A stretch of DNA of 64,000 nt from Sternotherus odoratus (GCA_032164245.1 JAVMKO010000020.1:9513206-9577205), one strand, 5' to 3'; counted from the stretch's first letter, positions 11,115 through 23,056 are shown. Notes: generated by a model not told the origin, from the sequence alone. Numbers and translations are program-made.

Positions 11115-11858
11115 CTGAAACATTAAGAGACACCCGGTGAGCTGCTTTTCATGGCCAGCCAGCTGGGGGAAGTTATGGGGTTAACATTTCACACCCCAAA
11201 ATGGGACTTTGACCATGTTATTTCACATCCTTGAATGATACCAAGGGAGCTCTAGATTGAACCACTGGTCTGATCAACACTTCAGTTTTGGGGTCAGACT
11301 CTACCATGTACCAGCCTTCTTGCTAATAATCCTTACGTGCATGACTTCCACACAACACCTCTGTTTATGACCACAAATGGACTCATGAATAAAGGACAAG
11401 GGAGCTTCATATTCCATTATGCCATGACCAAGTTCGTATCTTTTGTACTTCTCTTTCCTACTTGCCAGGGTGAATTCCTCCCTATGTGAATTCAGTCGAG
11501 CAGGTAGGGGAAAATGTCATGATGGAAGATGGCTTTTTGACTAAATGGAAACGTTCTTACAAAAAATTCCATTCATTGACATTTTTCAGGTTTCCTTAAA
11601 TAAAATATAACAGAAACAAAACTGAAAATTTTCAGTTTTCACTTTTTGGAGGAAACTCCAAAATTCTGCTGAACGTTTTTGACAAAACAGAAAAAATGTA
11701 ATCTTATTTGAAAATTTTAGTGGAAAAAAAAACAACACTTTTCAACTATGGAACAGAGCTCGGCACAATTGACAAATTCAGGATCTCTGTGTCTTCTCAC
11801 GTCCTTCACAAGCATGGTAGCAAGTCAGAGTTTGTGCTCATGAAGATAAAGTACTTAC

Positions 11859-11984
11859 CAGGAAGAATAATCTCAGGGAATCCCATTTTGCGAGCCACTG
11901 CAGTCGATCTGTCGACAAGGTGAGAAAAATCTTTCTGAACCTGGGCTAAGTCTCCAGGTAACAGCTTCAGGGAGACCCAAAGGC
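11859..11984 (-). CDS. DOCK5: DOCK5 exon 13
   Basis: Residues 398-440: [20 protein letters not shown], then [20 protein letters not shown] and P. It leads into the DHR-1 domain. The acceptor is TTCATAG and the donor GTAAGTA; 126 nt, phase 1 to 1. Confidence 0.97.
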
Positions 11985-12766
11985 CTATGAAAAAAATATG
12001 ATACTTAAATGTTTACTGGTACAAGTGCAATGTCTATAGTATGACCATGAACCCTGGGCTTAAGAAGACAAAACTAATGACTATTTTCTTGTCTGATATA
12101 TATAATGCTGTGTCCCAAACACACAACTAAAATATGCAACCCCAAGTTTCTGCCGGGCCCGATTCTCCAACACTTACTCATGGCCGACAATTACCTAATT
12201 CTGCAAGTAGATCCAGTGATTTCGGTGGAACTGTCTCTAGAGTAAGGTATTATTTAATTTGAGCAAGGGTGGCAGAATCCAAACCATAAGGTTTCAGACA
12301 CATCCAAATCATTTAGGAGACACAGAGGGGTTGGGTGTGGTGGGATAAAAGGAGATGCAAGCTGTGGTGTGTGGTTTACCAACGTAACTACAACACTGGT
12401 GGCAAATTAGTTTAGTGGGAGAAATGGACAAGTCTTCTGTTTTGCATAAGGATGGAATAAATACTAAATAAGTGTAACCCACCGGTGAGTCTGTTACAGT
12501 CCCCCTCCTTGCTCAATCCACAGAGGATATGAGTCTGTTGGGGCCCAGCTAGGGAGCTTTTGCAGCTCATGCATTTATCTTTGGAGGATCCTGATTCAAT
12601 CTCTGGTGATGGGATAGCAGCATTTCACAGTTCAGCCCCATGGAAGCAACAGACTCCAGTGGCCTTGATTTCTGAACCTTCACAAGTAGTTCAATTCCTT
12701 TGTAAGAGAGGGAGGCTATCCCCTGCCCCAGGGTTGTGAAGCTGGCTCCTTGTCCAATGTGTGTAC

Positions 12767-12909
12767 CTTGCCCTTTGTGATTCACTTCCTTTGCAGCGAT
12801 GACTTTGTTGAAGACCAAAGTGAGAGGCTCATTCTCGCCGATCACATGGGAAGTCATTAGAGGGGACATGATTAGCTGGCGCTGCCTGATGTAGGTTTCC
12901 ATGGCGATT
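12767..12909 (-). CDS. DOCK5: DOCK5 exon 12
   Basis: Residues 350-398: IAMETYIRQRQLIMSPLMTS, then HVIGENEPLTLVFNKVIAAK and EVNHKGQ. METYIRQRQLIM separates DOCK5 from DOCK1, which has a shorter segment here. The acceptor is TTCTCAG and the donor GTACAC; 143 nt, phase 2 to 1. Confidence 0.97.
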
Positions 12910-13652
12910 CTGAGAAACGGATCAAGAGAAGATGGGGTGCCAGCAAACTAAAAAACCAAGCAAGTCCTGGATCCAAACATCTCTGACCTGTGGATCTGGC
13001 CCCTATGGTCTTTAACAAGCCAAAGCAAGCCCTCCCTTCCCATCCCACCCCACCCAGATATGAACCCCCAAACCTTGAAAGAGCCTAGATTTGGATCCAG
13101 ACTCTGCATTGTGAGCTAATCTCTAATTGCAACGTCCCTGCAGCAAAGACAGATGAAAAACAGCTGTAAATCCACGGTATTGTGGAAAGGAAAAACACCC
13201 TTTGGGACATATAAACTGGCCATGAAAGGAATAAAACATTCTCCACTGCGAGTTCCTCATAATGACATGCTGGCTGAACCAAACGAACTACTATATTTAG
13301 GCTTGTAATAACACGGTTCAGCTTACCCAAACAAGCTTCATTTTCATTACTGTAACGTTCTGAACAAGTTAACAGTGCCATCAAAGAGCCAGCCTAACTA
13401 GAGAGGCAGAAAGGCACGGTTTTAGGGCTTGAGTCTCCTCTCCAAACCAGAAATTGTAACTCATAGCCTCTTTATCCAATTCCTCCTACTTCATCCTTAG
13501 ACAGATGATGCACAGTGGTGAAGGCAAGGGAAATTCAATTGGATTTGTGCTCCCAATCATTTAGTTGCTTTAGAAAATCCCACCTCAATGTCCATGCACA
13601 GGAGATGATGCCTCTGATTTTCAGGGTCTTATGTATAGCGTGCATTGGACTC

Positions 13653-13925
13653 TGAGGGTATGTCTACAATTACAGGGGATCAATGCTTCGGCGATCAATC
13701 CACTGGGGATGGATTTAGCGGGTCCAATGAAAACCTGATACATGGACTGCAGATCACTTTCCCGTTGACTCTGGCACGCCATCGGAATGAGAAGCGTAAG
13801 GTAAGTCGATGGGAGAGTTTCTACCATCAACCCAGCATGGTATAGACACCGCAATAAGTCAACCTAAGCTAAATCGACTCCAGCTGCATGGGTCGACTTA
13901 GCCCCGTAGTTTAGACCTGCCCTCA
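13653..13925. mobile_element. MITE with GTCTACA ends, 273 bp
   Basis: The ends tgagggtatgtctacaatt and tagtttagacctgccctca are inverted. The body shares the ggtcgactta motif with the 3.5-kb element, so the two belong to related families. It lies in intron 11. Confidence 0.75.
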
Positions 13926-14234
13926 GTTCATCTTTCTATGATTTGAACGTACAATTCCAGGGAGTCTGTCTACATTAAATCTAGTGCTAAGATACCACCC
14001 CGCCAGTCATCCCCCTTCCAGTGGTCACGTTTCCCTGGTCACACAGCAGAAATCAAGCTGCTGAGGTTTTTACTAATGACCCTCAAGTCATTATCTTGCT
14101 GCAAACTTTGGACTTTTCATGACTGGAGGCTTTTTTCTCCCAAAAGGGTCAGACTCTACAATTAACCAACCTGTCTGTATAGGCCTTTCTGATGCAACCC
14201 AAAGCTCCCTTACAGACATTGCTATTCTCTAAAG

Positions 14235-15504
14235 CAGGGGTCTCCAAACTTTTCAGCCCGAGGGCCGCATTAACTATTAAATAGCGGTTCGGGGGCCGAC
14301 AAGATAAGAGGGGGGGGGGGGAGGCGGGTGTAAGAGGGCTGGGGGGGGCAGGGCCGGCAACAGGAATTTTGGGGCCCCGTACGGCAGACCGTACGGGCCC
14401 CCCCCCACCAGTCTCCCACCGCCCGCGGGGGCCTCCCCCCCGCCAGTCTCCCACCGCCCGCGGGCCCCCCCCCCCGCCAGTCTCCCGCCGCCCGCGGCCC
14501 CCCCCCCCCCGCCCACGGCCAGTCTCCCGCCGCCTGCGCTCCCCCCCCCTGCCTCCCGCGCTCCCCCCCTCCTGCCTCCCGCGCCCCCCCCGCCGATCTC
14601 CCGCCGCCCGAGGGCCCCCCCCGCCGGTCTCCTACCTCCCGCGCCCCCCCCCCCGCCGATCTCCCGCCTCCCGCGGCCCCCCCCCCCCGCCGATCTCCCG
14701 CCACCCGAGGCCCCCCCCCCGGCCGATCTCCTACTTCCCGCGGCCCCCCCCCGGCCGGTCTCCTGTCTCCCCCCCCCCCCGTCTCCTGCCTCCCGCCCCC
14801 CCCGTCTCCTGCCTCCCGCCCCCCCCCCGTCTCCTGCCTCCCGCGGCCCCCTCCCCCCGGGTCTCCTGCCTCCCGCGGCCCCCCCCATCTCCTGCCTCCC
14901 GCGGCCCCCCCCATCTCCTGCCTCCCGCGGCCCCCCCCATCTCCTGCCTCCCGCTGCACCCCCCCCTCCCGCCCCGCCGATCTCCCGCGGCACCCCCCCG
15001 CCCCGCCGATCTCCCGCGGCACCCCCCCCCCCGCCCCGCCGATCTCCCGCGGCACCTCCCCCCGCCCCGCCGATCTCCCGCGGCACCTCCCCCCGCCCCG
15101 CCGATCTCCCGCGGCACCCCCCCCCCGCCCCGCCCCGCCGATCTCCCGCGGCCCCCCCAGCCCGTCTCCTACCTCCAGCATGTGCTGCCGCCGTGTGGCA
15201 GCCGGGAGAAGGGGGGCGGGGCTGGCTGCTGGGTGCCGGGGGAGGGGGCTGGTGAGCGAGGCAGCTGGTGAGCTCTGCCGCCGCCGCCCCTGCGGGGGGG
15301 GGGACGGGGGGGGGACCCTGCTCTGCCCCCATGGCGGCGGCGCCGGGGGCTCCTTACCCCGGGAGGGATGGAGGGTGCCCCGGCCGCTGCCCCCGAGCCT
15401 CCCCAGCGCCTCCCGCGCCCCGGCCCAGCCCTGCCTTCCACGGGCCGGATGAGAGGGCCTCGCGGGCCGCATCCGGCCCGCGGGCCGTAGTTTGGAGACC
15501 CCTG
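14235..15504. mobile_element. hAT-type non-autonomous element with internal minisatellite
   Basis: Perfect 16-bp terminal inverted repeats (CAGGGGTCTCCAAACT and its complement) are flanked by an exact 8-bp duplication CTCTAAAG at 14227-14234 and 15505-15512, the signature of a hAT transposition. The interior from about 14390 to 15170 is an extremely C-rich (plus strand) minisatellite. One block has 26-bp units (catctcctgcctcccgcgg at 14886, 14912, 14938). Another has units of 29-37 bp built on gatctcccgcggc (14979, 15008, 15041, 15072, 15103, 15140). No transposase is encoded; the long proline-, arginine- and glycine-rich ORFs are composition artefacts. The element lies in intron 11, 53 bp from the exon 11 donor. 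Confidence 0.93.
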
Positions 15505-15565
15505 CTCTAAAGACTGTCTGCCTGTTTATACAGCTCCGTGACTCACTCTGGTGTCCAATACTTAC

Positions 15566-15638
15566 TGCTGAAAAGGAATAAAGTGTTGTTTTTCCTCATC
15601 ATCCACCTTCCCATGTATGATATCAGTAATATCCATCA
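15566..15638 (-). CDS. DOCK5: DOCK5 exon 11
   Basis: Residues 326-350: [19 protein letters not shown], then IPFQ. The acceptor is TTGCAG and the donor GTAAGTA; 73 nt, phase 1 to 2. A 1.27-kb hAT-type element with a G-rich internal minisatellite sits about 53 bp into the following intron. Confidence 0.96.
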
Positions 15639-16334
15639 CTGCAATGAGACAAGTTTAATGAAGATCATTTTATACCTCTGCGAAGTGACTGTTAATGAAA
15701 AAATAAAGGTATTGCCCAACAAATGCTAATTCTGGTTCAGCTACACTAGTGGTAACAAATTTGGGAGACCTAAAGGGCCACTGTTTTTTTAAGCACCGAG
15801 CAGGTCTGGCTGACACAGCATTGGAACCATAAGCAGCAAGCCATCCATACTAATTTTTCCATAATATTGTTCTTACTGGTGGACCAGGATCAGCATTTGC
15901 AATGATGGGGAAAAGTTGCCAAAATTTCCTGAGTGTAGTCAAGGTCTAAGTGGTCTTTTGCTTTGCATATAGTTTATTGAACCCTTCAAGGAAATCAATC
16001 TACTTTCCAAAAGCCGAGTGGAAGCAGAAAATACTTATTCCCCTCCTAGAAGATGAATAATAGTCTTATTAACTCCCTCTTCAGCCAATTAATTATCCTA
16101 TTTGCATTGTTAATCTGACCGACTGACATAGTTCCAGCCTTCAGTGTTCTCATTCTCTTAGCAGGTAAAGCAAATTCCACACACACAGCTTTTCTCGTAG
16201 ATCCAGCCTATATCATAAAGCACGAATATTCTTCACTATAAGACTGGATGGGATTTACAAAGATCTGATCTAAGCAAAGAATTTACCTTTAGATTTCACA
16301 TTCTGTTTACTTCAAAGTTTAAATTTTAATTTTC

Positions 16335-16400
16335 CCTGTGTGTTTTCAGATTGAGATTTTCAAAGCAGGCCAAGGGTGTTATGTGCCTAACTCAATAGGA
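16335..16400 (+). repeat. Dispersed repeat, copy A
   Basis: gtgttttcagattgagattt, tcaaagcaggccaagggtgt and gtgcctaactcaataggaa. It is nearly identical to copy B at 17758-17822. Confidence 0.8.
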
Positions 16401-16544
16401 ACCAGGCACCTACATCATTAAAGCTCCTTTGCAAATCCAAGCCTTGAAATGACACTGTGATAAGGACTTGAAAATCGATTGGGACACCACTGCTTCATGA
16501 GATGAGAACTGGGGCAGTTTAAGAGTGGAGGACATAATAAGTAG

Positions 16545-16765
16545 CAAATAGTAATAATATGTAGCTTTCACAGAGAACTTTTTCCTCTGTAAAGTTCAAA
16601 AGGTTTTACAAAGGTGGGTGGTCAGCATTATTATACCCATTTTACAGATGGGGAAATAGGCAGAGAGAAGTTAATTGACTTTCCCCAGTTCAGCGACCTG
16701 GCCAGGGACAGACCCCTGGACTCCTGATTTCCACTCCAGTGTCCTATCCACTGGGCCATGCTCTC
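16545..16765 (-). mobile_element. SINE, reverse orientation, next to exon 10
   Basis: ttatacccattttacagatg, gggaaataggcagagagaag, ccctggactcctgatttcca and tccactgggccatgctctct. It ends about 40 bp from the exon 10 donor, in intron 10. Confidence 0.78.
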
Positions 16766-16802
16766 TCTCAGTTAATGCATTTTGCAGCTCGACATCTCAT
16801 AC

Positions 16803-16932
16803 CTGCCACCCCAAATGGTCTCCGGAGCCCACCGGTGTGTTTCTTCCCATCTTTGAGCTCCATGTGCCCCACTCTCACAATTTGACATACCAAGCTGATT
16901 TTCGGCCTGATCAGGTCAGAGCTGCTCAAATC
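16803..16932 (-). CDS. DOCK5: DOCK5 exon 10
   Basis: Residues 283-326: [20 protein letters not shown], then [20 protein letters not shown] and GVA. The acceptor is TCTCCAG and the donor GTATGAG; 130 nt, phase 0 to 1. A degenerate SINE lies immediately beside the donor in intron 10. Confidence 0.97.
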
Positions 16933-17757
16933 CTGGAGAAACAGCAGAGACCATTTAAAACAGAGAAAATTAAACCCAATTGCTTTGTAAATGTTGAAAA
17001 AACAAAAAGACATTTGCCAATGTTCATGACTTCCCGGCCATCTGACAAGGACAAACACATTTGAGCTAGGAAATCCATTTCTGAAAAGAACGAAAACACA
17101 ATCTCACTTATAAAAGGGCCACTAAGGCAACTATGTAGCACACTCCTGACAATCTTAACACATAGCAACTTCTTAACAACACGTTGTTCTTCAATAAGTC
17201 TTCCTAGCATCAGTCCTGACAATGATGATAAATAATGTTATTACTAAAGCACAATCTATTGATATCAGGACAGTTAGCTTGGTGCCACTCCTGTTTCGAA
17301 TCTGAACATGCCACAAATGATTACACATTGAAGTGTTAGCCTTTCATGAACAGCTGGTTACAAGTGATTTTACACAACCCAGCCAGCTAGCTCATTAATA
17401 CCTGTACAAACTCAGAACTAAGAGCAAAATATTGACACAGAAACCACCCCAAAGAGCAGAACCAACAATGCACTCAAGCTCAGCTTCTCCTAAATAGGAG
17501 AATTCAATTAAAAACAACAAACAAGGCACCTCGGACCCAATTTCTAAATCTATTTTGGCACCTAAAAATGCAGCTAGACATTCAGTAGGATTTCCAAAAG
17601 TGTCGATCTGCATCATTGGGCACCGAAATAACTTTAAAATGTGACCTTTGGGGAAAAAAATATCCTTAGAGATATTTAAAAAAAAAACCATGATGGAGCA
17701 CATTTTCAAATGCAGACACCCCTGCTTGTCTGTGCAACCTTAATTTGAATTTTCCCT

Positions 17758-17822
17758 GACTGTTTTCAGATTGAGATTTTCAAAGCAGGCCAAGGTTGTT
17801 AGGTGCCTAACTCAATGGGAAA
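17758..17822 (+). repeat. Dispersed repeat, copy B
   Basis: ctgttttcagattgagattt, tcaaagcaggccaaggttgt and gtgcctaactcaatgggaa. Copies A and B sit in introns 10 and 9, either side of exon 10, in the same orientation. Confidence 0.8.
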
Positions 17823-18637
17823 CTTTCTGCTGGCATAAGAATTGTGGACACAGCTCAGTTGTTTGCATGCACAAACGATTTCCATGAGCCAATATCTAAT
17901 GAAAATAATTGGTATCCATGCATTTTTGGAAGGTGCAACTTCTCATTTAAAAAATTAACTCTAGTGCCACTAATAATATCGTGTTTTAAAATGAGGTGTA
18001 GCATATCAGATGTCATCTCCTCTGTGCTTCTTTGCTGATCAAACTCACCACTTTGCTACTCTGCTAAGGATTACAAAACCCTTTGTCTGTATGATCAGCA
18101 AAGAGATGGCTAAGCAACTTGTGATTTTGGGTGCTCAATTTAAGACCTCTTGAAAGGGTTCTGATTTTCAAAGCGCATTATATTCTGCATTCTTTCAAAA
18201 TCAGACCCCTTTAATTAAGATGTTTCACTTGGGCACCCAAACACAGAGTCACCCAAAATTACTAATCACTTTGAAAATCCTGGTTGTGGTGAGGAATACA
18301 AAGCAAGGGCACATCTTTGTCATGTCACTTATGCTCCACGTAACTTTCCTGTTTGGTTGTCTATCTACTGGTTGACCCAGGTCTTCTTGCCAAAGTAAAT
18401 CAGCATTTGCCAGATGCAAAACCTTCCTCCCATAGTATACAAGAGAAGCATTGTGTTTATACAGCACTCGTTAAAAAAGGGAAAGGGAGGATAATAGGTT
18501 TGGTATTTATACGGGACTGGTTTTGATTGGGGACTTTAGGGGCTTCTCCAAGAGAAACAGTAAATAATAATAATAAATACTACAGTGGATGACTAAGCAT
18601 TGGAGAATTTCCAGGCTGCAAACACAACAGGACTTAC

Positions 18638-18719
18638 TGTAAAGATCGCTTGGAGATTATTAAGTTTCTCAATTTCCTTCGGCATCCCATTACTGCCCCA
18701 ACGAATCAGGTAATTTTCA
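18638..18719 (-). CDS. DOCK5: DOCK5 exon 9
   Basis: Residues 255-282: [20 protein letters not shown] and NLQAIFT. The acceptor is TTTTTAG and the donor GTAAGTC; 82 nt, phase 2 to 0. The protein matches DOCK5 almost without change. Confidence 0.97.
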
Positions 18720-18874
18720 CTAAAAATAAAATAAAACAAAACAAAACCTCTGTAATTCATGTATACTAGATAACATTTTCAAAAGCATCTAAGTCACTTT
18801 GGCACTTTACAAAATTTTACCTGACACCTTTCATCCCCAAGTGATATACAAATGATATGAGAGTCACTTCACCC

Positions 18875-19115
18875 ATTGGTGAAATGCAACCACATCTGGG
18901 GTGGAGAGAGGCAGCTGTTTAATAAAACACACCAAACCTATATTCACAGTTTAAGGCAGGCAGTGAAGAAAATATATTCAGTCCAAAAGAAAACTGCAGA
19001 TCAGTAGAATTTCAAGGGAGAAGCTGGAATTTGACTAATGTACTGGTGTGAATATGCTTGCCTCTTTAACAAGTGTTGTGGGATTTTTAAGGATCACATG
19101 ACCATGGCTGTAGGT
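18875..19115 (+). repeat. Ancient dispersed repeat, copy 1
   Basis: tggtgaaatgcaaccacatc, then ggcagctgtttaataaaaca, parallels the sequence at 30985-31170. It lies in intron 8. The family is not identified. Confidence 0.5.
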
Positions 19116-19280
19116 CTCGTTTGAGATAAAATAATTCCTACCCAAATCACTCTTGCTGGAGTAACCAAAAGAAAGAACAAAAGACTAAAATACCGTAACC
19201 AACTCCCTTATGATCCTCTTTCCAGCACACCACAATCACCACAGAACAACAGGGAACTTTCCAATTCAGCAGCAACCCAC

Positions 19281-19438
19281 CTGATCAATTTTGACTGGTC
19301 AGGATCGTAGAGGCTCATGAGCAACTCTGCATCTTCACCAATGTTGCAGACAAAGTTCTTGAAGTTCACATACAGGCCGTAGGTGTGTGTTGTGTTGAAT
19401 ACTGGTGGCCCTCGGAGGTCTAAATTCTGTTGCAGAGA
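19281..19438 (-). CDS. DOCK5: DOCK5 exon 8
   Basis: Residues 203-255, beginning [10 protein letters not shown] and including [20 protein letters not shown] and [14 protein letters not shown]. The segment belongs to the linker between the SH3/helical module and DHR-1. The acceptor is CTGCAG and the donor GTGGGT; 158 nt, phase 0 to 2. Confidence 0.97.
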
Positions 19439-19656
19439 CTGCAGAGATGGATAAAATGAACAGGAAGGTGTCTCCTTAGAAAGAATAGAGGCTTCCTGTG
19501 GGATAAAGCTTAATGCTGGTCTCCTTAAGGATTCAACTAATTTCTAGACAGGACTGATGGTTGATTCATTCAGTGGGATAGGAGGACTGATGGGGAACCC
19601 ATGTTGCACCACAGAAGTGTGTGTCCCCCATACCTGTGGGGTAACCAAAGTCCACT

Positions 19657-19750
19657 GCTTGCATCCGACGAAGTAGGTATTAGCCCACGAAAGCTTATGC
19701 TTCAATACTTTAGTTAGTCTTTAAGGTGCCACAGGACTCTTTGTCACTTC
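19657..19750 (+). mobile_element. PLE terminus fragment
   Basis: gcatccgacgaagtaggtat, cgaaagcttatgcttcaata and ttagtctttaaggtgccaca. The core is CCGACGA at 19665-19671 and GAAA at 19689-19692. It lies in intron 7, about 220 bp from exon 8. Confidence 0.85.
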
Positions 19751-20319
19751 TAGTAACATACATATATGTTTACAAGAACAAATACATCACAACTTGTATG
19801 TCTTTAACTAGAGGAGAAAGAAGAAGAATGCCTACGGTTAAATTAAATATCCCAAAGTGCTCAAGTGATTTAGAAGCCACAGTCCCACTTTCTAAAGAGA
19901 CTAAGGCCCTTTGGAGCCCAAGTCTCACTGAAAACCATTGAACAAGGAAGGGTAATCTTAGAAAGAATGTAAGCTGGAAGTCAATGACACACAGGCTCCT
20001 AAAACATTAAGACGCTGTTGAAAAGATGATTCAATACAGCTACTATTGAACGTGCATTGATGCCAAAACCTGGAAGCTGGGAGTGAGCTACATTGTATAT
20101 GAGAATTTCAAAGCTGCCAAGGAGCTCCGGATGCCCAGTCCCCATTAAATGGATTACTAAAATGGATCCCCCACCCCTTTTTTTTTTTTAATGGAAGCCC
20201 AGTGGAATTGAGTTTAGCTTTGATACCAGATGGACCACCACTATGAAAGCATAACGTCCCTTAACCCAAAAATCCGCTGACATACACACAGGCAGAGATC
20301 ACAGGTGACTTCATGGGGG

Positions 20320-20690
20320 TAAGAATGTAAGAACATAAAGGCTGTGCTGGGTCAGAACAACGGTCCATCTAGCCCAGTATCCTGTCTACCGACAATGGCC
20401 AATGCCAGGTGCCCCGGAGTGAGTGAACCTAACAGGTAATGATCAAGTGATCTCTCTCATGCCATCCCAAACCCCCCTCTGACAAACAGAGACTAGGGAC
20501 ACCATTCCTTACCCATCCTGGCTGATAGCCATTAATGGACTTAACCTCCATGAATTTATCCAGTTCTCTTTTAAACCCTGTTATCATCCTAGCCTTCACA
20601 GCCTCCTCAGGCAAGGAGTTCCACAGGTTGACTGTGCGCTGTGTGAAGAACAACTTCCTTTTATTTGTTTTAAACCTGCCTGTTTTAAGG
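20320..20690 (+). mobile_element. CR1 LINE 3' fragment beside exon 7
   Basis: gtaagaacataaaggctgtg, ggtccatctagcccagtatc, cacagcctcctcaggcaagg and gtgtgaagaacaacttcctt. It ends about 20 bp from the exon 7 donor, leaving almost no unique intron there. Confidence 0.88.
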
Positions 20691-20712
20691 CCACAAACAA
20701 GCAGGAACAGAC

Positions 20713-20848
20713 CTTCTCCTCTTGGATCCTTTCGTCGATCCTTTTGGATGCCATCTCATGGGACTTAAAGAGAGTGATCGTGCTGGTTTCATCCGGGTCC
20801 AGGATATTTCCATTGTCATCTCGCACCACCAGATCCAGCCCCAAGATC
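20713..20848 (-). CDS. DOCK5: DOCK5 exon 7
   Basis: Residues 157-202: [20 protein letters not shown], then [19 protein letters not shown] and RIQEEK. The acceptor is GCCCAG. By homology the exon must end at AAG before S-L-Q-Q of exon 8, which makes the donor GTCTGT, a weak match to GTRAGT. A CR1 fragment begins about 20 bp into the intron. Length 136 nt, phase 2 to 0. Confidence 0.94.
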
Positions 20849-21014
20849 CTGGGCAGCATTAGTCAGACAGGTGAAAAGGAAGAAGAATTGGCAATAAGTT
20901 GGAAGCAAAGGCAGGTTAATACTGATTACACAAGCCAAGTGCCTGCCCAGGAATCCTAGTTTCAGACCATGGGCTGGGAGCCTGGTTCCCCGTGAAATGC
21001 CGAGTGGGGTTTAC

Positions 21015-21163
21015 CTGTTGCCGTAGTCAATTTTAGCAGTGACCTTCTTCTTGAGCTCTGCCAACTCATCTTTGGGAAGGGTCCCAGAGAGTATCTGTGA
21101 TCTCCATTCTATCAGGCAATAGGTCATTTGCTGTAAATGCCGAAACTGTGTCATCCTGTTGTC
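21015..21163 (-). CDS. DOCK5: DOCK5 exon 6
   Basis: Residues 108-157. Recognisable pieces are [20 protein letters not shown] and [12 protein letters not shown], strongly conserved in the DOCK-A group. The acceptor is CTTTAG and the donor GTAAAC; 149 nt, phase 0 to 2. Intron 6, between it and exon 7, is only 166 bp. Confidence 0.97.
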
Positions 21164-21499
21164 CTAAAGGGGGGAAAGGGATCACAATTTCAGGCTGGTT
21201 GTGTGCTGAAAACCACAAGCTCAAGAAGTCTTCCAAAGGCGACTCAGTAGAAACCATCATCAAACCCACATTAACCATAGAAAACACCTTCTAGGATACT
21301 TCTTATACCCCCCAGTGTCACTGCCAGATTGTTTCTTACATCCTCTACTCTCCAGGGTTTTTTCTTCTGTCTACATTTAAATGCTACAAGCAGTGAGGCT
21401 TCACCACTTCCTTAGGAAATACATTCCAGCTCCCAAATTGGTATGTGATGGGTTCTTTTTAAATATCGAATTGACAGAATTTGATTAGATTAGACTAGA

Positions 21500-21725
21500 C
21501 AGGCAGTGTGGTCTAGCGGACAAAGCACTGGATGAGGATTCACAAGACCCGGGTTCTGTCTTTGTTGTGTGACTCTGAGTAAGCCACTTCCTGATCCCTT
21601 TCCAGTGCCACTCTCTCTGTCTGGTCTATTTAGACTACAAGCGCTTTGGGATGAGGCTGTCGCTCATTCTGTGTTTGTACAGCACTCAGCATATTGGACC
21701 TCGTTCAGGGCCTCTGTCTGTTACT
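21500..21725 (+). mobile_element. tRNA-derived SINE, near full length
   Basis: The tRNA-like head ggcagtgtggtctagcggac and box-B-like cgggttctgtctt are followed by gagtaagccacttcctgatc, ctttgggatgaggctgtcgc and the tail tgtgtttgtacagcactcag. It is the best-preserved head-to-tail copy in the window. It lies in intron 5, about 340 bp upstream of exon 6. Confidence 0.85.
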
Positions 21726-23056
21726 AAAATCTGAGCTCTGATGCTATTAGGAATTATTTTAATACAACATAGATAACATTTGGGCTGATTGTGTCTTGTA
21801 CGAAATTTCATCATATTAATTCTGCAAAGCTCTTGATAAGCATTATGGTGGGAGACAGTCATTTCTAACCACAATGAATTCATATAAACATTAACTCCCC
21901 TATGATAGGGGTAGCAACTGCACCACGTGATTTTGGAGAATAATTTTCAACTTTACATTCCTTAAATTATTCTAGACGGACTGCTCCGTCTAACACAGTC
22001 AATGACTCCCCCAGGACACGCACTAAAACATGCACAAAGAGTTCTCATCTGATGCCTCTGCTGAGCCACAGCTGAGATCAAACCACTCCTTAACAGACAA
22101 TCAAAGCCCCACATCCCGACACCTCTGAAATTCAGGTTGTTTGAAATTTAAACCTGGGCTGGAATTTTGCATATGGCCCTTTTATAAAGAGCTAAATCAG
22201 TACTCCAGATCCAAACACTACAAACGTTGGGGTCTTTGCTAACTAGATCGAAAATATGTGACTTAAGTCCATCTCTACCTATATGAAAATTTCATTTTCA
22301 GGCTCAGCAGATGCTCTGCAATGGAGACTATAGTGCAGTTCTTGCTGTAATTTACAGAAATTACAGCTGTGAAAATAAATGCCACCAACGAGAAAAAGTC
22401 CTCCTCTTTCCTCTCCATTTCCCTTCTTCTCTCCTCATTTTCCTCCTTCCTCCCTTTGGGGTTTTTTTTATACTGCGGGGAGTGGGGGGATAAATTTGCA
22501 TCCATTACAAACCACGACGTTTTCCAAGTCTATTTTAAGAATAACGCTGACATAGTAAAGTCACATAAAAGAGGAAGTTTTTCTGCTCTTAGGAAAAAAA
22601 AAGATTCTGAGGCTAGAACCTGAAAGGTTTTAAGGGAACAAGCCAGGAACAAAACACTCACGTTACAAAGCAATTGCATTACATCTCGCCTCTCTTTAAA
22701 CTAAGAGGGTGGAAAAAAATGGTGTGGTTTTGTGGACCACAAACAAAATGCACTTATGGCTGGGTGAAATTTTTCAATAGGACAAACTTACTCTGGCTAA
22801 GAAAAATGTTTGGAGCTAATTTAAAGCAATTCCCTCATCTTAATTACAGTCTCAGAGCACAAACTGTGCAGCCTGAAGTAACCATTGACTGAAGAAAAAT
22901 TAAGCTCCAGAATTTATAATCTGCCTTAAGACTCCACTTTGGAAGAAAGGGTGATTCATTCTGAACTCTGAATTGTTTTTCTTCGAGTCAGCATTTCAGC
23001 CTAACTCAGCAAAATGACCAACTTCACAAACAGCCTAGGTTCACCGACTTTTCAGA

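Noticed and set aside
14270..15472. 400-codon Gly/Arg/Pro-rich ORFs
   Set aside because: They lie inside the hAT element's minisatellite and are open in several frames because of extreme GC content.
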